Positions 9,296-15,889 of a DNA stretch of 64,000 bases are shown piece by piece. The notes under the pieces are model-generated. The model saw only the letters and a list, made by a program, of their open reading frames with translations, made no database searches and was not told the origin of the DNA. Origin of the DNA: Geothermobacter hydrogeniphilus. GTDB lineage: Bacteria > Desulfobacterota > Desulfuromonadia > Desulfuromonadales > Geothermobacteraceae. The DNA lies in the NCBI RefSeq assembly GCF_002898515.1, contig NZ_PPFX01000011.1:1-64000 (forward strand). The letters are read 5' to 3'. The stretch's first letter is position 1. Every line of letters starts with the position of its first letter. The position numbers were made by a program, and so were the translations under genes.

Positions 9296-9454
9296 ATGCG
9301 CGGGTTCGAGACTTTAAGAGAATTGTCCCGGTTTTTGCTGGAACGGAAAAAATTCGTCCTTGCTCCGTTGGTGCTGGCGCTGGTGCTGATGACTGCCCTG
9401 ATTCTTCTTGCCGAAATTCCCGTACTGACACCCTTCATCTACGCGTTATTTTGA
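9296..9454 (+). CDS. SxtK-like / DUF5989 mini membrane protein, copy 2
   Basis: A 52-residue product starting MRGFETLRELSRFLLERKKF, with one transmembrane helix and the ending TPFIYALF, nearly the same as copy 1. ATG 9293 directly before is an alternative start. AAGGGG about 8 bases upstream is the probable ribosome-binding site. The stop overlaps the 3' end of the minus-strand gene by nine bases. Two divergent SxtK-like proteins in one locus suggest hetero-oligomers or two client enzymes, which is inference. Confidence 0.75.
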   Translation: MRGFETLRELSRFLLERKKFVLAPLVLALVLMTALILLAEIPVLTPFIYALF

Positions 9455-10777
9455 CAGGCCCTTGGTGGGGGGATTTCTCTCTCCAGGGGGCTTCCGGGGT
9501 GTTTCACTGACTTGCGAGATCAGGTTTTTCAGGCGGGTCGGCATATCCGGATAATAGACTTCAGACCAGGTTTTCGTCTGCAGATCGCGGTAGATTGCAA
9601 GTGCACCTGCCGCGTGTCCGGCCCTCTTCCACGCGGCGGCTGTTTCAAGATCAATGTAGTGGTTGTCGGGGAAAATCAGTTTGGCCTTCTGCAGCATCTC
9701 AATCGCCTTGTCCGGCCGCCTCGCAGTTTCGGCATCGCGGGCCAGGGAAAGATATTCATAGCCGAAGCCGGGGTCAAGTTCAACCGCCATGGCGAGTGTT
9801 TTCAGTGCGGTATCGCCCTCTTTGGCGCTTCGTTCAAAGCGGTACAGATCGTAGAGCAGGGCAGGGTCGTCGGGAAAATCGAGTACGGTCTTTTTCAGCA
9901 GGTCGAGGGCCTTGTCATTGATCATGAAGGTTGCCAGGTAAAGAGCTTTTTTTCGTGTTTCCCGTAGCCGTCGCCTTGCCGCGGACAGGCCTTCTGCGTT
10001 GAATGATGCCTGGATGTCCTTGCCGAGGAATCTCAGGTTCATCTCAACCATGCCTTCCTCTTCCGTTGAGTAGGAAAGAGTGGTCATGGACGGTTTCGGA
10101 AGAGCCTTGACCAGTTGTTTCAACGTCGATTCCAGCAGGTCGTAAATGGGAGTTTTGACCTCGTTTTTATAGAGGGCCTGGAAATAGCTCAGGTCAAAAT
10201 GAACGATCAGGTTTTCATGGAATTTTTCTGTTAGGGAAAGGTCCATGATTGTTGTCATCATGAGTTGATGCCCCCGGAGAGGGGATAGAATCATGTGCTT
10301 CCGTTTTGTCAGCAGTTCCCTTTCTTCCGCAGTCAGGATTCCGCTTTCGACCAGTCGATCGCCCAGTCGGTTCAGATCGAAGTCCGCAATGGGGATTCGG
10401 CTTGGAATGACCCAGAGGACGTCGGAGACCAGTCCACACTGCAGTGCGGCGCTGATTGCCTGCGAGGGCAACAGTATGGGACCGGGTCGGAAGTACCTGG
10501 CTTTTTTCTCGAAATCTTCCGCGCGCCCGTTTTTGACGAGGGACTGGACTTTCTCTCTTAATTGCTTCGGGATGGGTTGCAGGAAAGGTACATTGCTCAG
10601 AACCACCATGGTGGCCGGTTCCGGAAGTGTTCGCCACTTCACCAGGGCGTCGGTCGACAACTCAAACAGGTTGACTGCTGCACCTTGTGGTTTCCCGCCC
10701 CCGGGGGTTCCATAACAGGCGGAGCTCAGGGCTAAAAGCAAACTTGCGATGCCAAAAATGGATAGTTTTGAGCGCAT
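9446..10777 (-). CDS. Secreted TPR protein of unknown function, paralogue A
   Basis: The 443-residue product has an N-terminal signal sequence (to about residue 23, with SSAC that might be a weak lipobox). A roughly 250-residue domain I do not recognise follows, then C-terminal TPR-like helices (about 275-410) with the repeat DPGFGYEYLSLA. It shares with its neighbour at 10872 the motif HFDLSYFxxxYKNExKTPIYDLL, an LPSQAISAAL/LPGMGVSAAL block and FLGKD/FLGRD. Both are likely periplasmic or surface-exposed. No catalytic residue can be assigned with confidence. Confidence 0.7.
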   Translation of the reverse strand: MRSKLSIFGIASLLLALSSACYGTPGGGKPQGAAVNLFELSTDALVKWRTLPEPATMVVLSNVPFLQPIPKQLREKVQSLVKNGRAEDFEKKARYFRPGPILLPSQAISAALQCGLVSDVLWVIPSRIPIADFDLNRLGDRLVESGILTAEERELLTKRKHMILSPLRGHQLMMTTIMDLSLTEKFHENLIVHFDLSYFQALYKNEVKTPIYDLLESTLKQLVKALPKPSMTTLSYSTEEEGMVEMNLRFLGKDIQASFNAEGLSAARRRLRETRKKALYLATFMINDKALDLLKKTVLDFPDDPALLYDLYRFERSAKEGDTALKTLAMAVELDPGFGYEYLSLARDAETARRPDKAIEMLQKAKLIFPDNHYIDLETAAAWKRAGHAAGALAIYRDLQTKTWSEVYYPDMPTRLKNLISQVSETPRKPPGERNPPTKGLSK

Positions 10778-10871
10778 ATGGGACCTTTATTTTATCTTTG
10801 TTGGTGGATCAGGTAATGTGGAATTGTGTGGGAGGACAAAGTGACCACTGATGGCCCTTTACCGAAGTCCA

Positions 10872-12182
10872 TCATCTGTTTTTATCGGTTGCCGGATGGT
10901 CACGGGGCGGTTGGCGGTTTTGAATCTGTTCAAGAGTCTTTGCGTAATAGATCTTTGACCAGGGCATTGACTTTAATCGTTGCAGCAGACCAGTCATTGG
11001 CTGCCGGCGATTGATCTGTTCAAGGATCTCCATCTGCCGCAACAGCGGAGCGGGGCTTTCCGGATGGGTCGCCGCCGCCAGTGAAAGCATCCGCAGCGCG
11101 GCGTCGGGTCGTTTCTTTTCCATCGCGGTGTCGGCCAGGGTGAAATATTCCAGGCCGTAGCCGGGGTCGAGGCGAACTGCTTCGGCGAGCCGTTGCAGGG
11201 CTGCGTTGCCGTTTTTAAAGCGTCGCTGGACCTGGTAGAGGCCGTAGAGAACATCGGGGTTGTCCGGTTCGAGACGATCCATCTCATTGAAGATCTTCAG
11301 CATCTCTTCTTTTTTGAAAAAATTCTCCAGGTAGAGTGCCCGGGCGCGCAGATCCCAGGTGCGGGGCAGGGGGTCATCCAGCATTGCCGGATGTTCAAGG
11401 ATCTGTTTCAGGTCCCGCCCGAGAAAACGGATGCCGAGCGGCACATGGCCGGAGAGGTTGCCGAACGAGATACTGACAGTGTTGACCGCCCATTGCTGTT
11501 GCTTCCAGCGTTTTAGATCCTCTCCGAGCAGGCTGTAGACCGGGGTCCTGATCTCGTTACGATAGCGGACAGAGAAAAAACTCAGGTCGATGTGAACCGC
11601 CAGCAGCCCTGTCAGGTCCGGGAGGTTGTTTGAACCATAAATGTCCAACGGGATCCCGCGCACGCTGCCGGTAAAATGCCCGGCGACTTTTTTCAGCCGG
11701 TTCGCTTCGGTTTTGTCGAGGACACCATGGCTGAGCAACTGTTCGCGAATTTTTTCCACCGTCGGCAGCGGGGCCTTTTCGTCCAGAGGGAGAACCCATA
11801 TCAGGCGGGAAAACATTCCTGCCTCCAGGGCGGCGGAGACTCCCATACCGGGCAGCAGCAGCGGGTCGCTGGTCGGCAGGACCGCCCGACGACGAAAGTT
11901 CCCGGCGTCGGCATTGAGAACCAGGTTCAGGGCATCCTTTTTCACCGTCTCGGGAATCGGCAGCAGGAAGGGGTCGTTGGAAAACAGCAGCAGGGTCGGA
12001 TTGTCATCTGCCTGTTTGCGCCAGGCGAGCAGGGCTTCCGTGTCGGTCTCGACCAGGGTGGTGGCGACCGGGGTGTTCAGCAGAATGGATGGTTTTGCGG
12101 GGTCGCCGGTTGCTGGTGCCGCACCTGCGGTTGATGAAAGCAGCAGCAGGATGGGCAGCAGCAGGCTGAGGAGGGTTGACAT
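10872..12182 (-). CDS. Secreted TPR protein of unknown function, paralogue B
   Basis: The 436-residue product has a clear Sec signal (hydrophobic core to about residue 18, cleavage near AGA-AP). Its unknown central domain contains HIDLSFFxxxYRNExRTPVYSLL and a C-terminal TPR region. It is co-oriented with paralogue A and lies 94 bp upstream of it, so both probably share the promoter in the 12183-12564 gap. The conserved H-x-D-L-S-F/Y-F could be a metal or ligand site; this is only a suggestion from conservation between the two copies. Confidence 0.7.
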   Translation of the reverse strand: MSTLLSLLLPILLLLSSTAGAAPATGDPAKPSILLNTPVATTLVETDTEALLAWRKQADDNPTLLLFSNDPFLLPIPETVKKDALNLVLNADAGNFRRRAVLPTSDPLLLPGMGVSAALEAGMFSRLIWVLPLDEKAPLPTVEKIREQLLSHGVLDKTEANRLKKVAGHFTGSVRGIPLDIYGSNNLPDLTGLLAVHIDLSFFSVRYRNEIRTPVYSLLGEDLKRWKQQQWAVNTVSISFGNLSGHVPLGIRFLGRDLKQILEHPAMLDDPLPRTWDLRARALYLENFFKKEEMLKIFNEMDRLEPDNPDVLYGLYQVQRRFKNGNAALQRLAEAVRLDPGYGLEYFTLADTAMEKKRPDAALRMLSLAAATHPESPAPLLRQMEILEQINRRQPMTGLLQRLKSMPWSKIYYAKTLEQIQNRQPPRDHPATDKNR

Positions 12183-12564
12183 GAATGATCCTTTCCGGGG
12201 GCGTCAATGGCCTGTCGAGTTTCTGCCTTGATGGAGTACGCGAGGATGAAAAGCTGTCCCGGCTGACTCGCTTCTGCCTATTGTAAATGAGCCTGACGGT
12301 CGATACCAGTGGAAGTTGATATCGGTCCCCTCCGCTGGTTTGACAGGCGTGGATTTTGCAGTTACTCTGAATTGAACAGGGACTGGACAATGGCTGGAGT
12401 ACTTATCTGTTATGTGTCTGTTGTCCTGCTTCTTAGACGTTTTTCTTTTTGATTTTGAATGGTTGCCTGGTATCTGTGCGGATGCCTCCCATACGGAAAT
12501 GGTCGCGTAATCCCTTTCAGGGTTCTTCATGAAGACGGACCTGTCGGTGAAAAGGAGAGGAAGC
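12183..12564. promoter_or_regulatory. Divergent intergenic region with a candidate sigma-70 promoter
   Basis: No gene is visible in this 382-bp gap between the divergent TPR and FG-GAP genes. A perfect TTGACA at 12340-12345 faces the FG-GAP gene, but the hexamer 17 bp downstream (TACTCT) is only a half match to -10, and the implied 5' leader would be about 200 nt. The call is weak. Confidence 0.3.
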
Positions 12565-14064
12565 ATGTGTAAAAAGACGTTGTGTATGCTGCTGGCTTCG
12601 GTCATGGTGCTGTTCGGCGCCGGGCTGAGCATGGCCCAGGAGTTTTCGGACATCTCCGCAACAGCGGGGGTTGCCGACGCCGGTTTCGGCAAGGGGGTTG
12701 CTTTTGCCGACATCAACAATGATGGCCTGGTGGACCTCTATGTGTCCAACAAGGGAGGCGCCAATAAGCTCTACCTGAACAAGGGCAACGGCAAGTTCGA
12801 GGACATCACCGCCAGGGCGGGCGATGGTCTTGACTATCCCGGTTTCGCCATGGGCAGCGTTTTCGGCGACTACAACAACGACGGCTTCGAGGATCTCTAT
12901 CTTGCCACCGGCGGCCGCTATGAAATTGAGGCCAACCGCCTGTTCAAAAACAACGGTGACGGTACCTTCACCGATGTGACCAATGAGGCGGGCGTCGGCC
13001 TCAAGGCCTTCACCTACGCCGCCTCTTTCGTCGATTATGATAATGACGGCAATCTCGACATCTACTGCGCCAACTACGGTGTCGGCGCCAAGAACATCCT
13101 CTATCACAATAACGGTGACGGTACCTTCAGCGACGTGACCGATGTTGCCGGAGTCGGTGACCGTTCCTGGAGCTGGATGGCGGTCTGGGCCGATGTCAAC
13201 AACGACAACTTCGTCGATCTCTACGTGGTCAACGGCCAGTACCCGGTCGGTGAGCCGAATCGGCTCTACATGAACAATGGCGACGGAACCTTCAGGGAAG
13301 TTGCCAAGTCCGCCGGTGTCGCCGATCCCAACTGGGGGCTCGGGGCCGCCTTTGCCGACATCGACAAGGATGGTGACCAGGATCTGTTTGTCTCCAATTA
13401 CGTCGGTCCCAACAACCTTTATCTGAATGACGGCAAAGGTCATTTCACCATGGCCAGCGAAAAAATTGCTTCCACCCACGAGGGGTGGGGCAAGGGACCG
13501 ACCTTCGGTGACGTTGACCACGATGGTGACCTCGACCTCTACGAAGGTGACTGCAAACTGGCCAACCAGCTCTATCTCAACGATGGCAAGGGCAATTTCC
13601 ACAATGTTGCTGATCAGCAGCCGGTTCTCAAATGTGAAACCGTGCGCACCAAGGGAACCGCGTTTGCCGATATCGACAATGACGGCGACCTTGATCTCTA
13701 TGTCATCAACTGGGGCGCCGAGAACAGGCTCTACCTGAACAACCAGAACGACAACAACTGGATCAAGGTCAAGGTGACCGGCACCATTTCCAGCAAGGAT
13801 GCCTACGGCACCAAGGTTACGGTTTTCGAAACCGGCAAGACCAGGCTGGAGGGCATGCAGGAAATCCGTTCCGCTACCGGGTTCTGTGCCCAGAGCCCGA
13901 AAGTCGCCCATTTCGGTCTGGACGCGAGCAAGCGTTACGATGTCGTCGCGACCTTCCCCAGCGGTATTCAGGCGCGTCTCGACAACCTGAAAACCGGCCA
14001 GACCGTTGAACTGATTGAGCCCTCGGTGGTCGAGCAGAAGCAGCTGGCAAGTATCGACAAGTAA
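12565..14064 (+). CDS. Secreted FG-GAP/VCBS repeat protein with ASPIC/UnbV C-terminus (CRTAC1-like)
   Basis: ATG 12565 follows GGAGAGG and gives a Sec signal ending SMA-Q near residue 27; the frame's upstream ATG at 12529 is not used. About eight FG-GAP repeats follow, each with a calcium-binding-like DxNxDGxxDLY loop (for example DINNDGLVDLY, DYNNDGFEDLY, DIDNDGDLDLY). They are expected to form a beta-propeller. The last 110 residues (IKVKVTG...GTKVTVF...ATGF...HFGL...FPSG) are an ASPIC/UnbV domain. The protein is likely an extracellular, calcium-stabilised binding or scaffolding protein. It is followed by peptide copy 2 and a terminator. Confidence 0.9.
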   Translation: MCKKTLCMLLASVMVLFGAGLSMAQEFSDISATAGVADAGFGKGVAFADINNDGLVDLYVSNKGGANKLYLNKGNGKFEDITARAGDGLDYPGFAMGSVFGDYNNDGFEDLYLATGGRYEIEANRLFKNNGDGTFTDVTNEAGVGLKAFTYAASFVDYDNDGNLDIYCANYGVGAKNILYHNNGDGTFSDVTDVAGVGDRSWSWMAVWADVNNDNFVDLYVVNGQYPVGEPNRLYMNNGDGTFREVAKSAGVADPNWGLGAAFADIDKDGDQDLFVSNYVGPNNLYLNDGKGHFTMASEKIASTHEGWGKGPTFGDVDHDGDLDLYEGDCKLANQLYLNDGKGNFHNVADQQPVLKCETVRTKGTAFADIDNDGDLDLYVINWGAENRLYLNNQNDNNWIKVKVTGTISSKDAYGTKVTVFETGKTRLEGMQEIRSATGFCAQSPKVAHFGLDASKRYDVVATFPSGIQARLDNLKTGQTVELIEPSVVEQKQLASIDK

Positions 14065-14131
14065 GCAGCAGCAAACTTGGATAGAAGAACCAAGCAAGTT
14101 CCATTAACCTGAAACCAACAAGGAGGCGACG

Positions 14132-14188
14132 ATGAAAAAATATCTGAAGCCGCGTGTTGTCGGCAGCGGGAACGTTCATCCCTGCTGA
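14132..14188 (+). CDS. 18-residue conserved peptide, copy 2
   Basis: The ORF encodes MKKYLKPRVVGSGNVHPC behind a near-perfect AAGGAGG (14120-14126) with a 5-base spacer. It matches copy 1 at 1463 in length, start, C-terminal Cys-stop and the block PRVVGxGNVHxC, while codons for Arg, both Val and two Gly differ synonymously. It lies 67 bp after the FG-GAP protein and 18 bp before a 17-bp terminator stem. The peptide is cationic at the N-terminus and lacks a signal sequence. It could be a precursor of a modified peptide, a microprotein partner of exported proteins, or a signal; nothing in the window decides. Confidence 0.7.
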   Translation: MKKYLKPRVVGSGNVHPC

Positions 14189-14206
14189 GGACACGCACCA
14201 CATGAA

Positions 14207-14250
14207 AAGGAAACGGGCCGGAGAACAAATCTCCGGCCCGTTTCCTTTTT
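14207..14250 (+). terminator. Strong Rho-independent terminator after FG-GAP/peptide unit
   Basis: A perfect 17-bp stem (14207-14223 with 14231-14247, core CGGGCCGGAG/CTCCGGCCCG), a 7-nt loop and a T tract. It closes the FG-GAP/peptide operon as the terminator at 1534 closes the cytochrome/peptide operon. Confidence 0.9.
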
Positions 14251-14349
14251 AAGCTTCCTGTATCGGGGCTCCGGCCCGGCCCTGTCGAATTCCTGAATCA
14301 GGGAATTCTGAGGTCTCGTCTGGAATGCTCAACCCGGCAATTAAGTTGT

Positions 14350-14511
14350 CCTGAATCAGTGAGCCCCTTGTCGGCGGATAGCCCAAGTCATTGCTCTGCC
14401 TGAGCTTCCCAAAAATCACCAGCGAACCTGTGGGTGCGCTTCAGATTTTTGAAAATATCATTCAGACCAAGCACTTGTGCTCTCCATCCAACAGGAACTC
14501 ACTGATTCAGG
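14350..14511. repeat. 162-bp element bounded by 14-bp perfect inverted repeats
   Basis: The ends CCTGAATCAGTGAG (14350-14363) and CTCACTGATTCAGG (14498-14511) are exact inverted repeats. The element has no ORF, and an inverted, partly conserved copy lies at 9134. Short fragments of the end sequence also occur at 14291 and 29639. This is the form of a miniature inverted-repeat element, though no target duplication is evident. Confidence 0.75.
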
Positions 14512-14512
14512 G

Positions 14513-14541
14513 TTGTTTCTGTTATTGTGTGAGGGTATGCT
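14513..14541 (+). promoter_or_regulatory. Candidate sigma-70 promoter for ccdAB
   Basis: TTGTTT (14513-14518) and TATGCT (14536-14541) are separated by exactly 17 bp, just outside the repeat element and 34 bp before the antitoxin start. The -35 is weak. No distinct operator palindrome is visible, though CcdA-type antitoxins normally bind here. Confidence 0.4.
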
Positions 14542-14574
14542 ATGCGCACAAACTATCTTTGCAAGGGGGACGCA

Positions 14575-14826
14575 ATGAAGGCGCAGAATGTGTATCGTCC
14601 CGAAGCTCCTAAAAGGCCGGTCAATCTTACCGTCAATGAGGATCTTCTGCGGGTTGCGAAACAGGTCGGGATCAACCTGTCCCGGACCTTTGAAGAGGCT
14701 GTTCTGGTCAAGGTGCGCAAGGCTCTGGAGGAGCAGTGGCGTGAGGAGAACAAGCAGGCGATTGCCTCCTACAATGCCCGTATCGAGAAGCAGGGTGTGT
14801 TCGGGGCCCGCAAGAGGAGGTTCTGA
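14575..14826 (+). CDS. ccdA: CcdA-family antitoxin
   Basis: The 83-residue product has an N-terminal ribbon-helix-helix-like segment (RPVNLTVNEDLLRVAKQVGI, residues about 14-33). The C-terminal helix carries the family-typical EEQWREENKQAIASYNARIEKQGVF, which binds CcdB. ATG 14575 follows AAGGGGG; the upstream start at 14542 is not supported. It overlaps ccdB (TGATG), so the two are translationally coupled. The protein neutralises CcdB and represses its own operon. Confidence 0.9.
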   Translation: MKAQNVYRPEAPKRPVNLTVNEDLLRVAKQVGINLSRTFEEAVLVKVRKALEEQWREENKQAIASYNARIEKQGVFGARKRRF

Positions 14827-15140
14827 TGGCTCAGTTTGATGTCTATGAGAACGAGGAGCCGGACTCCAAAGAGGTCATCCCTTTCCTTCTTGATGTTCAG
14901 CATGACCTGCATAACACCCTTGTGACGCGTGCGGTGGTCCCTCTGGTCCTGGTCTGTTCGGCATCTGAGGTCGTCGCAAAGCTGTGCCCGCGATTTACTG
15001 TGGGAGGGAGGGATGTGATGATGTCGACGCCTGAAATGGCAGGTTATCCCGCCGGTGAATTGCGCAACAAAGTGGCGTCACTGGAGGGTTCCCGCGGCGA
15101 AATCCTGGCCGCGATTGATTTTCTGTTGCATGGTTTTTAG
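14826..15140 (+). CDS. ccdB: CcdB-family toxin (gyrase poison)
   Basis: The 104-residue product follows the CcdB fold order: MAQFDVYENE, FLLDVQHDLHNTLVTRAVVPLV, LCPRFTVGGRDVMMSTPEMAG and a C-terminal helix ending FLLHGF. The family poisons GyrA in DNA gyrase. The length matches the family (about 101). It looks intact, so the pair is presumably an active stabilisation or stress module; it sits next to a repeat element at the edge of the envelope locus. Confidence 0.9.
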   Translation: MAQFDVYENEEPDSKEVIPFLLDVQHDLHNTLVTRAVVPLVLVCSASEVVAKLCPRFTVGGRDVMMSTPEMAGYPAGELRNKVASLEGSRGEILAAIDFLLHGF

Positions 15141-15148
15141 CGTCCCGG

Positions 15149-15889
15149 TCACCTTTCCCCGTTTTCCTTCTCAATTCTTACATCATCAAACAGCACCGGC
15201 TCCTTGCCGCCGGGTCCGTCTCGGAAGAAGAGCAGGTGGATCATCCGGGTCTCGGGACCGGTGGTGAAGGACGCGCTCTGCGGCTGCCAGTCGATTTTTC
15301 CGGACAGGTTGATGAGTACGGAGGCGGCCCGCTGGTGTTCATCCAGTTGTTTGCGGGTGAACTGGTCGCCGATCCAGAGGAAACGATCGAATTCGATGAC
15401 GCCGATGCCGCAGACGGCTCCTTCGGGAAGATTAGCCTTGAAGGTGGCGCTGACGCGATAGCGGGTATCGGGGGTGACGGCGATCGGGGCGAACCAGCCG
15501 AGCGTGTCGACGCCGTTGATGCTGCGCATGGAAAAGGCCCGGTTGCTTTCGACGGGACGGTCGGTCACGCCGCTGATGCGCCGCAGATGGTCGAGATAGG
15601 TGGCCCAGAAGGGGTAGAGCTTGTCATCTTTTTCCGGCCGCGCCGGCCCGACGCGGGGGAAGAGGGAGATCTGCGGCTGCCCCTGAAAATTCTCGAACAG
15701 CGGCGGGGAGGGGGGCACCGGGGTCTGTTCGGCGGTCTCTGCCGGCTCGGAAACCGCATCGGCTGTCGTTGCCGCGGACTGTTCAGTCTTCGGGCCGTCT
15801 TCGGGACTCGCCGATGAGGTTTGTTGTGATTGGTCGCAGCCGCCGGTCATCAGCAGGACGAAGAGCAGGATCGGGATTGTCTTTTTCAT
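15149..15889 (-). CDS. Lipoprotein of unknown function, carbohydrate-binding-like C-terminus
   Basis: ATG 15889 gives 246 residues with a lipobox (LLMTGGC, Cys 18), a Ser/Thr/Glu/Pro-rich linker (20-65) and a beta-rich domain (about 75-240). The domain contains TRYRVSATFKANLPEGAVCGIGVIEFDR, resembling jelly-roll binding modules. The upstream part of the frame overlaps the FeS gene and is discarded. It overlaps that gene's stop by 4 bp, so it is its operon partner at the outer membrane or periplasm. The function is not recognised. Confidence 0.7.
   Translation of the reverse strand: MKKTIPILLFVLLMTGGCDQSQQTSSASPEDGPKTEQSAATTADAVSEPAETAEQTPVPPSPPLFENFQGQPQISLFPRVGPARPEKDDKLYPFWATYLDHLRRISGVTDRPVESNRAFSMRSINGVDTLGWFAPIAVTPDTRYRVSATFKANLPEGAVCGIGVIEFDRFLWIGDQFTRKQLDEHQRAASVLINLSGKIDWQPQSASFTTGPETRMIHLLFFRDGPGGKEPVLFDDVRIEKENGER

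Noticed and set aside
9446-12182. TPR paralogues as peptide arginases acting on the conserved Arg of the 18-residue peptides
   Set aside because: Only a loose H-x-D resemblance was seen; the multiple Asp/His metal motifs of that fold are not evident and both proteins have export signals.
12517-14097. 526-codon minus-strand ORF opposite the FG-GAP gene
   Set aside because: Its repetitive Val/Ile/Asp product mirrors the FG-GAP repeats in antisense; the sense frame has a signal peptide and known domains.
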